Positions 39,434 through 48,147 of a stretch of DNA of 64,000 nucleotides are shown here, piece after piece. Position numbers and translations under genes: made by a program. The notes beneath the pieces were generated by a model that searched no databases, was not told where the DNA came from, and saw only the letters and a list, made by a program, of their open reading frames with translations. Source of the stretch: Prochlorococcus marinus str. MIT 1214 (GTDB lineage Bacteria; Cyanobacteriota; Cyanobacteriia; PCC-6307; Cyanobiaceae). The stretch covers positions 1,302,001 through 1,366,000 of the forward strand of contig NZ_CP114777.1 in NCBI RefSeq assembly GCF_027359355.1, written 5' to 3'. Positions within the stretch are counted from its first letter, which is position 1, and each line of letters begins with the position of its first letter.

Positions 39434-40891
39434 ATGTGTGGAATTGTAGGTGTTGTTTCAACAGATCAATGTAATCAACAAATATACGATAGTTTATTGC
39501 TGCTACAGCATAGAGGTCAAGACTCTACTGGAATAGCAACAATGGATCGAAGTGTTTTTCATATCAATAAATCTAAAGGTCAAGTAAGAGAAGCTTATAG
39601 AACTAGAGATATGAGAGGTTTGATTGGAAAGGTTGGATTAGGACATGTTCGATATGCTACTAAAGGGGCTGCTCATCGAGAAGAGGAGGCGCAACCCTTT
39701 TATGTAAACGCACCTTATGGGATAATTCTTGTTCATAATGGCAATCTAACTAATACAAGAGAGTTAGAAAAAGAACTTTTTAAAGTAGATAGAAGGCATA
39801 CAAATACGTCCAGCGATACTGAAATGCTATTAAATGTTTTAGCAACAGAGCTAAACAGTGCAATAAAAGATAAAGATATAGATCCAGATGATCTTTTTAC
39901 AGCTGTACATAGGCTTCATGCAAGAGTAGAGGGTTCATATGCTTCTATTGCTCTAATTGCAGGTCATGGTCTTTTAGCTTTTAGAGATCCTTTTGGGATA
40001 CGACCTTTAGTAATTGGTAAAAGACTAAAACAAAATAACAAACCAGAATGGGTGATCGCTAGTGAATCATTAGTAATTGAAAATAATGATTATCAAATTG
40101 TCAGAGATGTTAAACCAGGAGAGGCGATTTTTATTACCTCTGAGGGCGAGTTTTTTTCTAAACAATGTTCAAACCATCCTCAATTATTTCCTTGTTCATT
40201 TGAATATGTTTATCTAGCGAGACCTGACTCAATAATGAATGGTATTTCTGTTTATGAGTCAAGATTAAGAATGGGAGATTTGTTAGCAGAAACTATCAAA
40301 AAACAAATTTCACTTGGTGATGTTGATGTAGTAATGCCAATACCTGACTCCTCTAGACCTGCTGCAATGCAAGTAGCAAGACAGCTAGGAATTGAATATA
40401 GGGAGGGCTTTTTTAAGAATCGTTATGTTGGTAGAACATTTATAATGCCTGGTCAATCCTTAAGAAAACGATCTGTTCGGCAGAAGTTAAATGCAATGAG
40501 TACTGAATTTAAAAATAAAAATGTTTTGATAGTTGATGACTCTGTTGTTAGAGGAACAACATCTCAACAAATAGTTCAAATGGCAAGAAGTGCAGGTGCT
40601 AATAAAGTTACTTTTACATCTGCTGCCCCACCAATTAGATATCCACATGTTTATGGAATTAATATGCCAAGTAGAAATGAATTGATTGCTTATAACAGAG
40701 ATATCAATCAAATAGAAGATAATTTATTGATTGATAAAATGATTTATCAAGAAGTAGACGATCTTACTAAAGCTATCATTAATGATTCTCATATTAAAGA
40801 ATTAGATTTATCTTGTTTTACAGGAAAATATGTTACGGGAACTGTTACTGATGAATATTTAAATTGGGTTGAAAAAACCTCTTTATCTTAA
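39434..40891 (+). CDS. purF: Amidophosphoribosyltransferase
   Basis: PurF performs the first committed step of purine synthesis, moving the glutamine amide to PRPP. The 485-residue protein begins [10 protein letters not shown]; Cys2 is the Ntn nucleophile after Met removal, so there is no long propeptide. [22 protein letters not shown] and [12 protein letters not shown] define the glutaminase domain. The PRPP loop is [15 protein letters not shown] (about 360-375). It ends head-to-head with the topoisomerase gene: the two TAA stops overlap by 4 nt (40888-40891). Confidence 0.96.
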   Translation: MCGIVGVVSTDQCNQQIYDSLLLLQHRGQDSTGIATMDRSVFHINKSKGQVREAYRTRDMRGLIGKVGLGHVRYATKGAAHREEEAQPFYVNAPYGIILVHNGNLTNTRELEKELFKVDRRHTNTSSDTEMLLNVLATELNSAIKDKDIDPDDLFTAVHRLHARVEGSYASIALIAGHGLLAFRDPFGIRPLVIGKRLKQNNKPEWVIASESLVIENNDYQIVRDVKPGEAIFITSEGEFFSKQCSNHPQLFPCSFEYVYLARPDSIMNGISVYESRLRMGDLLAETIKKQISLGDVDVVMPIPDSSRPAAMQVARQLGIEYREGFFKNRYVGRTFIMPGQSLRKRSVRQKLNAMSTEFKNKNVLIVDDSVVRGTTSQQIVQMARSAGANKVTFTSAAPPIRYPHVYGINMPSRNELIAYNRDINQIEDNLLIDKMIYQEVDDLTKAIINDSHIKELDLSCFTGKYVTGTVTDEYLNWVEKTSLS

Positions 40892-43371
40892 GCTCTCTCT
40901 GGTATTATCATCGAAAAAGTAGATTTTATAAATTCATTATCATCTAAATCTAAATTTAATTTTTTTTCTTTTTTGTATAAACTATTATCAATTTGATTTT
41001 TATCTAATTTTTCATATCTATCTTTATTAGTTTTAATATAAACGTATTTATTATTTATAAAACAAGCAATTACTCTATCATTAATTTTTTTATTATCTTT
41101 AAAATTGATTCCCATTGTTCCCAACGCTCCTTTCTGAGATGTTTTTATATCTTTGGAATTATGTTTTATGAAAGATCCTTTATTAGTTATTAAAATCAGG
41201 TCTTTAATTTGTTGTTCTTGAATATTTATAGCTTCAATTATATTTTCGCCTGGGAATAGTTTAATTATATTTGTTCCTTGAGCTAATTTGCCCATACATG
41301 GGAAAAATTTTTCAGTTATTTTTGTTTTGATAATTCTGCCAATATCACTTATTAAATATATATAGCTATTTTCTTTACAAAGAAGACAAGATTTAAGTTT
41401 AATATTATCTTTTAATTTTAAAACTGTTGTTGATCTATTAGAAATATCGGTAATTTCACTAAATGAAACTCTTTTAAATTTTCCATCACTACTAATTAAT
41501 CCTAAACTTATATATTTTTTTTCTGGTAATGGAATAAGATTGATTATTTCATCATTTTCTAAACCTGCTGGTAAAAACTGTTCTAAAGGACCAGGTTTTT
41601 GTCCGGCGAATTCCCATTTAAGTAATCCTATTTTACCTAATTGACTTACAGCTAAGATCTTTGGTTCATTTTTAATAGGCCATATTAGCTTTGAAGGTAA
41701 AATATCCTTTCTTTCATGATTACTTTCTTTTAATTTTAATTTTTTTATTGTTATTGATGGTATTATTTTTATTTCATTATTTGATTGAACAATAATTTCA
41801 GAGTCTTTTGGTAACTCTTTTATAGCATTTATTCTTTGAAGTTCTTTATTTGGTCTTTGATTTGCAAGTCGTTCTGCAATAAGTGCATCTCCACCTTCTA
41901 TTAACTTTGTTTTTCGAGTACCTCCAAATCTTTTTTTAAGTTCTTTTAATTCCTTAATCATGACTTTTAATAATTTTTCTCTATCGTTAATAATTGATTC
42001 AAGATCATCTCTTTTATTTTTTAAATCTTGTATTTCTCTTTTTAATGAATTTTTTTCAAGACTTGTAATTTTTTTTAAAGGCATTCCTAAGATTCCATCA
42101 GCTTGTCTTTCATTTATATTTAATTTATTAATTAAATTATTTTTAGCTTCAGCTGTATCTTTTGATTGTTCAATTAAATCTATTATTTCTCTAAGATTAT
42201 TTATAGCTTGGATTAGAGCTTCAACTATTTCTTGTCTATTTTTAATATTTTTCAATAGATAATTACTTCTTAGTAAAATAGTATTTTCTCGAAATTCAAT
42301 GAAATTTTCTAATAATTTTCGCAATGTAAGTTGTACGGGTTGACCATCAACTAATGCAAGTAAAATAGCACCGAAATTATTTTGCAGAGACGTTTTTTGA
42401 TATAAAAAATCTAGAATTTTTTTTGGATCTGAATCTCTTTTTATTTCTACAAGAATTCTCATTCCATCCCTATCACTTTCATCTCTAATATCAGCTATTC
42501 CATTAATTTTTCCATTATTTACTAAGTCAGCTAATTTTTCTATCCAATTAGCTTTGTTTAGTTGATATGGCAATTCGGTAATAATAATTCCACTTCTTTT
42601 ATGCTTACCTTTGCCTGGGTTAATTTCCTCAATATGAGCTATTCCTCTCATCGTGATACTTCCTCTTCCTTTTGTGTAAGTTTCTTTTATTCCATTACTT
42701 ATTAGTATTTCTCCGCCTGTTGGAAAGTCGGGTCCAGGGATGAGTTCTAATAATTTTTCTTCGCTTAAGGAGGGTTTTTTTATAATTGATATTAGAGCTT
42801 CCACTACTTCGTTCAAATTATGAGGAGGAATACTAGTTGCCATTCCAACAGCTATTCCAGCACTTCCATTTAAAAGAAGGAAAGGTAGTTGAGCTGGCAA
42901 AACATCTGGCTCTTGCTGAGAGCCGTCAAAATTTGGGGAAAAATCAACAGTTTCTTGATCTATTTCACTTAAAATTGCATCGTTAGATATTGGTGCTAAT
43001 CGAGTTTCTGTATATCTCATTGCAGCTGGTGGATCGTCATCAATTGATCCAAAGTTTCCATGGCCATCAAGAATTGGATATCTTGAACTAAAAATTTGTA
43101 CTTGTCTTACAAGCGCATCGTAAACAGCTTGATCTCCATGTGGATGATATTTACCAAGAACATCTCCCACAACACGAGCACATTTTCTGTAAGGTCTATC
43201 TGGCGTGAGCCCTAATTCGTGCATTGCAAAAAGAATTCTTCTTTGAACTGGCTTCAATCCATCTCTAGCGTCTGGCAATGCTCTTCCAACGATTACGCTC
43301 ATTGCGTATTCGAGATAAGAACGCTGCATTTCTTGGTGCAACGATATAGGTTTCAGGCGTTCCTTGGCCAT
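40888..43371 (-). CDS. Type IIA topoisomerase subunit A (GyrA/ParC-like)
   Basis: This 827-residue protein carries the DNA-breakage domain with catalytic Tyr120 in [13 protein letters not shown] (E. coli GyrA Tyr122) and the segment [17 protein letters not shown]. The C-terminal beta-pinwheel (about 510-800) is Lys/Ile/Asn-rich. I find no GyrA-box (QRRGGKG-type) where blade 1 should carry it; the nearest Gly-containing segment is SQKGALG, late in the protein. A topoisomerase IV-like decatenating role is therefore as likely as gyrase. It shares a transcription direction with the upstream TPR and queG genes. Confidence 0.9.
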   Translation of the reverse strand: MAKERLKPISLHQEMQRSYLEYAMSVIVGRALPDARDGLKPVQRRILFAMHELGLTPDRPYRKCARVVGDVLGKYHPHGDQAVYDALVRQVQIFSSRYPILDGHGNFGSIDDDPPAAMRYTETRLAPISNDAILSEIDQETVDFSPNFDGSQQEPDVLPAQLPFLLLNGSAGIAVGMATSIPPHNLNEVVEALISIIKKPSLSEEKLLELIPGPDFPTGGEILISNGIKETYTKGRGSITMRGIAHIEEINPGKGKHKRSGIIITELPYQLNKANWIEKLADLVNNGKINGIADIRDESDRDGMRILVEIKRDSDPKKILDFLYQKTSLQNNFGAILLALVDGQPVQLTLRKLLENFIEFRENTILLRSNYLLKNIKNRQEIVEALIQAINNLREIIDLIEQSKDTAEAKNNLINKLNINERQADGILGMPLKKITSLEKNSLKREIQDLKNKRDDLESIINDREKLLKVMIKELKELKKRFGGTRKTKLIEGGDALIAERLANQRPNKELQRINAIKELPKDSEIIVQSNNEIKIIPSITIKKLKLKESNHERKDILPSKLIWPIKNEPKILAVSQLGKIGLLKWEFAGQKPGPLEQFLPAGLENDEIINLIPLPEKKYISLGLISSDGKFKRVSFSEITDISNRSTTVLKLKDNIKLKSCLLCKENSYIYLISDIGRIIKTKITEKFFPCMGKLAQGTNIIKLFPGENIIEAINIQEQQIKDLILITNKGSFIKHNSKDIKTSQKGALGTMGINFKDNKKINDRVIACFINNKYVYIKTNKDRYEKLDKNQIDNSLYKKEKKLNLDLDDNEFIKSTFSMIIPERA

Positions 43372-43388
43372 CTCTGAGTTTGTAAGAG

Positions 43389-43410
43389 GCCTAAATTTCT
43401 TTATTTAGGC
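43389..43410 (-). promoter_or_regulatory. Perfect hairpin in the leader of the GyrA/ParC-like gene
   Basis: GCCTAAAT (43389-43396) pairs perfectly with ATTTAGGC (43403-43410) around a 6-nt loop. It lies 18-39 nt upstream of the topoisomerase start, inside the 83-nt gap after the TPR gene. No T run follows on the minus strand, so a terminator is unlikely and a leader regulatory hairpin is the better guess. Confidence 0.4.
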
Positions 43411-43454
43411 TACTAACTAATCTGTTAAAAACCAGTTTTTTGTTAAACATTAAT

Positions 43455-44327
43455 TTATTGACTTTTTTCTTTGGCTGTTTTAACTACTTTTTTCATTTCT
43501 TGCATTTGAAACAAAAGTTGTGCAGATTTTTGTAATTTCTTACCCCATAATTGCTGAGTTTGATATTCTTGTGAAACATATTTAGGATTAAATTCTAAAG
43601 CTTTTTTTGCTAAGATAAATGATTCATAAGATTTATTATCTGAGGCAAATAATGCTACTGCTAAAGCTAACATTGGCTCAGCATCATTGCTAATCTTTAA
43701 TGCTGACTTAAATTTTAATATAGCTTCTTTTAAATCATTCAATTCATATAAAACAAGACCTTCATTATTAATTGATTGCCAAAAATTGGAATTAATTCTT
43801 GAGGATCTTTTAAACGCAATTAGGGCTGATTTATAATTATTTAACATTATTTCAGTATTACCTAATTGAAAATAACCTCTTTCATTTTTTTCATTAATTA
43901 ATAAGCCTTTTTTTATAGCAAATTTAGCTTTTTGTGGTTCATTCAAGTCCATATATATAGAACCTTTTCTAAAATATATACTCTGTTCTTTTGGGTTTAT
44001 TTGTATAGCTTTACTTAATGATGATATCGCTTGATACTTTTTATTTACTCTAAATTGAGCTTCTGCAAGACTTGTCCAAAGGTCATTTTCCTTAGGATTT
44101 AATTTAACTGCTAGTTTTAATAGTTTAATTGCTTCATGGTTTTGTCCAAATTGGATTAGTTGTATAGCTGTTTTCCCAATTTTTATGGATGTAGATTCTA
44201 ATTCTTGTGTATTCGGCTCGTTAATTTTGGGAAAAAACGCATTTGAAGAACTAGTCGAAACACAAATTTCAAATAGAACTAAACACATTAGAAATTGATT
44301 AATTTTTGGAAAGTATTGTTTTTTCAT
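43455..44327 (-). CDS. Exported TPR-repeat protein
   Basis: This 290-residue protein has an N-terminal hydrophobic segment (FLMCLVLFEICVSTSS, residues 12-27) that looks like a signal peptide or anchor. Tandem tetratricopeptide repeats follow, visible as AIKLLKLAVKLNPKENDLWTSLAEAQF, AISSLSKAIQINPKEQSIYF, AKFAIKKGLLINEKNERGYF and ALIAFKRSSRINSNFW. TPRs bind partner proteins; no enzyme domain is present. It is 2 nt downstream of queG and 83 nt upstream of the topoisomerase gene on the same strand. Confidence 0.85.
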   Translation of the reverse strand: MKKQYFPKINQFLMCLVLFEICVSTSSSNAFFPKINEPNTQELESTSIKIGKTAIQLIQFGQNHEAIKLLKLAVKLNPKENDLWTSLAEAQFRVNKKYQAISSLSKAIQINPKEQSIYFRKGSIYMDLNEPQKAKFAIKKGLLINEKNERGYFQLGNTEIMLNNYKSALIAFKRSSRINSNFWQSINNEGLVLYELNDLKEAILKFKSALKISNDAEPMLALAVALFASDNKSYESFILAKKALEFNPKYVSQEYQTQQLWGKKLQKSAQLLFQMQEMKKVVKTAKEKSQ

Positions 44328-44329
44328 TT

Positions 44330-45274
44330 TTATTGATTATCTGATATTGAATTTATATTTCTGCGCCACATCCATGGTTTAATTCGTTTTAATGCTGATT
44401 TGTTTAAATTCTCTTTCCATTTTGAATCACTCCAAGATAATGCATCTTTTTTATTTATGTTTAATATCCATTCAGATGGTTGAAGATCCGGTTCAGATGT
44501 GTTTGGGATGTTTTTTTGATTCCATGGACATACTTCTTGACATATATCACAACCAGCAATCCAGTTACCCATTTTATTGATTATATTTTCTGGTAATTCT
44601 CTGTCTCTGTTTTCTAACGTGTGATACGCCAAACATTTATTTGCGTTCACAACAAATGGTTCTTCTATTGCTTGCGTTGGGCATGCAACTATACATTGTT
44701 CACATTCACCACATATTGGTTTTGAGGGTTCGTCAGCCTCCAATTTCTCAGTAGATAAAAGATGACCTATAAACATCCATGACCCAATTTTAGAGTTAAT
44801 TATATTGCTATGTTTTCCTATCCATCCAATTCCAGCTTCTTCGGCCCAAGCTTTATCTAAAAATGGGCTTGTATCGATACATATTTTCCATTTAGAGGTA
44901 GGTCTTTCCCTTTCTAAAAATAGTGCAATTCTTTTTAATTTTTTTGCGATTATCTTATGATAATCCTTTCCCCAACCATATCGTGCAATTGATATGTCTT
45001 TAGGAGCTCTGTCGGTATCTACGTAGTAATTAAGTCCAACAGCAAGAATACTTTGTACACCTTCGAGCATGTTTTCAATATTTTTTCTTTTTGGGTTTTT
45101 CATCCATTCCATTTTTCCTTGATGTCCAGCTTGAAGCCATCTTTCTAAAGCAGCGGTTCGAAGACTGATTCTTGAAGATCCTGGAACTTTTGCAATCCCT
45201 ACTGCGTCAAAGCCTTCTTTAAAAGCTTCTTCTTTAATTTTTTTTGTGAGAGTAATCGATTCCTTTAAGTTCAC
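44330..45274 (-). CDS. queG: Epoxyqueuosine reductase
   Basis: QueG catalyses the last step of queuosine synthesis in tRNA wobble position 34, using cobalamin and two [4Fe-4S] clusters. The 314-residue protein shows GIGWIGKHSNIIN and the two ferredoxin-like cysteine clusters, CGECEQCIVACPTQAI and CDICQEVCPWN, separated by CLAYHTLENRDRELP. This is shorter than the E. coli protein, which has extra C-terminal repeats. It heads a likely minus-strand unit with the TPR gene and the topoisomerase gene. Confidence 0.93.
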   Translation of the reverse strand: MNLKESITLTKKIKEEAFKEGFDAVGIAKVPGSSRISLRTAALERWLQAGHQGKMEWMKNPKRKNIENMLEGVQSILAVGLNYYVDTDRAPKDISIARYGWGKDYHKIIAKKLKRIALFLERERPTSKWKICIDTSPFLDKAWAEEAGIGWIGKHSNIINSKIGSWMFIGHLLSTEKLEADEPSKPICGECEQCIVACPTQAIEEPFVVNANKCLAYHTLENRDRELPENIINKMGNWIAGCDICQEVCPWNQKNIPNTSEPDLQPSEWILNINKKDALSWSDSKWKENLNKSALKRIKPWMWRRNINSISDNQ

Positions 45275-45358
45275 AAGCAGCTTTTCATGAAAAATTTTTT
45301 CCTTTACTTAAAAGGTTCAATAGTCAATTCCATCTTTATTTGGCCCTTCAAAGTCTTT

Positions 45359-45385
45359 CTATTAATGTTTTATTACTATTAATAG
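45359..45385. promoter_or_regulatory. Inverted repeat in the queG/DUF502 divergent region
   Basis: CTATTAAT (45359-45366) is exactly inverted as ATTAATAG (45378-45385) across 11 nt. The 182-nt region between two divergent genes is otherwise AT-rich and featureless. It may be an operator or chance, given the AT composition. Confidence 0.3.
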
Positions 45386-45423
45386 CTTAAATTATTTAAA
45401 TAAAGCACTGATTTTGGTTAGAT

Positions 45424-45437
45424 TGTATATATATACA
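45424..45437. promoter_or_regulatory. Perfect 14-bp AT palindrome before DUF502
   Basis: TGTATATATATACA is a perfect palindrome 20 nt upstream of the TTG start of the DUF502 gene. It could contain a -10 element. It does not have the 8-nt spacing of an NtcA site. Confidence 0.35.
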
Positions 45438-45456
45438 TTTTTCGGACTCTCTTTAT

Positions 45457-46182
45457 TTGGTGCAGTCCTCTCCAAAGGAAGACCTGACTCTTGGCTCAAG
45501 GCTTCAGCAGGATCTTAAAAATGACCTTATAGCTGGTCTGTTGGTGGTTATTCCACTAGCTACCACTATTTGGTTGTCTACAATTGTCAGCCGCTTTGTT
45601 CTGGCAATATTAACTTCGATACCAAAACAATTAAATCCTTTTATTACTCTTAATCCACTATTGCAAGATCTTATTAATCTTGCGCTTGGTTTAACCGTTC
45701 CACTCCTAGGTATTTTATTGATAGGTCTTATGGCCAGAAACTTTGTAGGGAGATGGTTGCTTGAGTTTGGGGAAGGAACACTTTCTCGTATACCGCTTGC
45801 GGGATCTGTTTATAAAACTCTTAAACAACTTTTAGAAACTTTCCTCAGAGATAACTCAACAAGATTTCGTAGAGTTGTGCTAGTTGAATATCCTCGTGAA
45901 GGTTTATTCAGTGTAGGTTTTGTTACTGGTATTGTTGGACCATCTCTGCAAACTGAACCAGATAAACCTCTATTAAGTGTTTTTATACCTACAGCACCAA
46001 ATCCTACAACAGGTTGGTATACCTTAGTACCAGAGGGCTCTGTTAAGGATTTAGATATATCTGTTGAAGATGCATTTAGAACAATTATTTCTGCTGGAAT
46101 CGTAAATCCTGATGATAGAAATAATTCTACAAATACTTCTTTTTCTAGTTTATTTTCTCAGTTAAGAGCTTCATCCTCGTAG
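45457..46182 (+). CDS. DUF502 membrane protein
   Basis: This 241-residue protein has two hydrophobic segments near the N terminus: residues about 22-48 (LIAGLLVVIPLATTIWLSTIVS) and about 68-90 (LINLALGLTVPLLGILLIGLM). A soluble domain follows with the DUF502 signatures IPLAGSVYKTLKQLLETF, VVLVEYPREGLFSVGFVTG and FIPTAPNPTTGWYTLVP. The family is widespread in bacteria and plants (COV-like) with an undefined membrane role. Start TTG 45457 or GTG 45460. nusB follows 20 nt later. Confidence 0.86.
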   Translation: MVQSSPKEDLTLGSRLQQDLKNDLIAGLLVVIPLATTIWLSTIVSRFVLAILTSIPKQLNPFITLNPLLQDLINLALGLTVPLLGILLIGLMARNFVGRWLLEFGEGTLSRIPLAGSVYKTLKQLLETFLRDNSTRFRRVVLVEYPREGLFSVGFVTGIVGPSLQTEPDKPLLSVFIPTAPNPTTGWYTLVPEGSVKDLDISVEDAFRTIISAGIVNPDDRNNSTNTSFSSLFSQLRASSS

Positions 46183-46202
46183 AGTATTTTTGTGTCATAG
46201 TT

Positions 46203-46823
46203 ATGCAATTAAAATCAGTTTCCAGAGAATTAGCTCTTTTACTTTTAGGACAAATTAATAAAAAAGATATTAATAAAATTAATTTCGAAAGTTTACTCAG
46301 TAAAGCGATTGAATCTTTAACCCAACATTGGAGAGAACAATTAGATTGTTGCGCTTCAAAATTAGAAAAAGCAAATCAGGAATTATTGGATAGCGAATTG
46401 CAAGAAGATGCTGGATATTTGAAAAAATCACGCAATTACTTAAGAACTTGTTTGATTGATTCAGAAAATATTCTTAACAGTTTATCTGAAAGTATTGAAT
46501 TGCCAAGATTATTAGCATTAGTTGACCAAAAGCAAATACGTGATTTAGCTCTGCAACGTGTTAATTTAGTCATTGAAAAGCAAGATGAGATCGATAATAA
46601 ATTGGATAACGTTATGGAGGGTTGGCGATTAAATAGATTACCTAGAATTGATAGAGATATTTTGAGATTGGCATTGGTTGATTTACTCGACTTTAATACT
46701 CCTACTGCTGTTACTTGTAATGAAGCAGTAAATTTGGCTAATCGTTATAGCGATGAGCAAGGACGCAGAATGATTAATGGAGTTTTACGAAAACTTCAAA
46801 ACTCTACCTTAAAATTCAATTAG
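46203..46823 (+). CDS. nusB: Transcription antitermination factor NusB
   Basis: NusB binds boxA RNA with S10 (NusE) to prevent premature termination in rRNA operons. The 206-residue protein begins SVSRELALLLLGQI. An unusual insertion of about 70 residues (35-105) precedes the conserved C-terminal half VMEGWRLNRLPRIDRDILRLALVDLL and FNTPTAVTCNEAVNLANRYSDEQGRRMINGVLRKL. Cyanobacterial NusB proteins are typically longer than the 139 residues of E. coli. It precedes ftsY by 2 nt. Confidence 0.92.
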   Translation: MQLKSVSRELALLLLGQINKKDINKINFESLLSKAIESLTQHWREQLDCCASKLEKANQELLDSELQEDAGYLKKSRNYLRTCLIDSENILNSLSESIELPRLLALVDQKQIRDLALQRVNLVIEKQDEIDNKLDNVMEGWRLNRLPRIDRDILRLALVDLLDFNTPTAVTCNEAVNLANRYSDEQGRRMINGVLRKLQNSTLKFN

Positions 46824-46825
46824 AA

Positions 46826-48109
46826 ATGAAAGACGATTTTTCTCAGGATCAAAATAATTCTGCTTATACGAATCAAAGTGATACTTATTTATCTGATGAT
46901 GATTCTTTAGATTGGGCGAAACAAGCTTATTTGCAACTTAAGCAAAAGCAAAAAGATGAGAAAGATTTACGTAAAAAAGAAATTAAAGAAAACGAAATAT
47001 TGAATGATAAAAATGAAGATTCTATATTAAGCATTTCAGTTGACAATAAATTACAAACTATTCATGAATCAAACGAAGACGATGAACCTCAACTTGGTAA
47101 TTTTGATGATACTTTTACATGGTCAGCTGAGATTTTAGCTGCACAAGGTAAAAAAATTGATCAATTTTCATTAGACGAAATTGACTGGCTCAGTAGGTTA
47201 AAACAAGGATTAGAAAAAACTCGTAAAGGTTTTGTTACTGATTTATTAGATAAATTAGGTGATGATCCACTTACGCCTGATGTTCTTGATGACTTAGAAA
47301 CACTATTGCTGAGAGCAGATGCAGGAGTTTCTGCTACTGATCAAATTTTAAATTCATTAAGAACAAAGTTAAATGAGGAAGTTGTCGATGCTTCTGAGGG
47401 TCTGCGTTTTTTAAAAGAACAATTAGTCAACATTCTTGAAAAGCCAATAAAAGATAGTGGTGTTAAGCTACTTTCCCCAAAAAAAGGCTCTTTAAATATT
47501 TGGATGCTAGTAGGTGTTAATGGAGTTGGTAAGACAACGACTCTTGGGAAATTGGCTAGTGTTGCAAAAAGAAGTGGTTTTTCTGCAATCATTGCCGCTG
47601 CAGATACTTTTAGAGCTGCAGCTGTTCAACAAGTGAAGGTTTGGGGCAAGAGAACAGGGGTTGAAGTTATTGCTAACGAATCTAAGAATGCCGATCCAGC
47701 ATCAGTAGTGTTTGATGCTATCGGTGCAAGTAAATCAAAAAATATAGATTTGTTGTTGGTTGATACTGCAGGAAGATTACAAACGAAAAATAATTTAATG
47801 GAAGAACTAAAAAAAATTAGAAAAATAATTGATAAACTTGCTCCTTCAGCAAACGTTGAATCGTTATTAGTTCTTGATTCTAGTCAAGGACAAAATGGTC
47901 TTAGGCAGGCTCTGGCTTTTGCTGATTCAGCTGAATTAACAGGAGTAATACTTACAAAACTTGATGGGTCTTCTAGAGGAGGTGTTGCTATGGCTGTTGC
48001 ATCAGAAGCAAAACTTCCTGTTAGATTTATTGGGGCTGGGGAGCAAATTAGAGATTTAAGACCTTTTAACAGTTTTGAATTTATTGAGGCCCTATTAACT
48101 ACTCGATGA
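46826..48109 (+). CDS. ftsY: Signal recognition particle receptor FtsY
   Basis: FtsY is the membrane receptor of the SRP, a GTPase that docks ribosomes at the translocon. The 427-residue protein has an acidic, Asp/Glu/Lys-rich A domain (residues 1-105) and the NG domain. GTPase motifs are VGVNGVGKTTTLGKLA (G1), DTFRAAAVQQ, LLVDTAGRLQ (G3) and LTKLDGSSRGG (G4). No transmembrane helix is present, as usual in bacteria. It lies 2 nt after nusB and is followed 38 nt later by the phosphatase gene. Confidence 0.95.
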   Translation: MKDDFSQDQNNSAYTNQSDTYLSDDDSLDWAKQAYLQLKQKQKDEKDLRKKEIKENEILNDKNEDSILSISVDNKLQTIHESNEDDEPQLGNFDDTFTWSAEILAAQGKKIDQFSLDEIDWLSRLKQGLEKTRKGFVTDLLDKLGDDPLTPDVLDDLETLLLRADAGVSATDQILNSLRTKLNEEVVDASEGLRFLKEQLVNILEKPIKDSGVKLLSPKKGSLNIWMLVGVNGVGKTTTLGKLASVAKRSGFSAIIAAADTFRAAAVQQVKVWGKRTGVEVIANESKNADPASVVFDAIGASKSKNIDLLLVDTAGRLQTKNNLMEELKKIRKIIDKLAPSANVESLLVLDSSQGQNGLRQALAFADSAELTGVILTKLDGSSRGGVAMAVASEAKLPVRFIGAGEQIRDLRPFNSFEFIEALLTTR

Positions 48110-48147
48110 TTTTTTAGAAATTTTTTGTATATTTTGCTAAATTTTAA

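Noticed and set aside
45424-45437. NtcA-binding site in the DUF502 promoter
   Set aside because: The GTA and TAC arms are separated by 6 nt, while NtcA needs 8.
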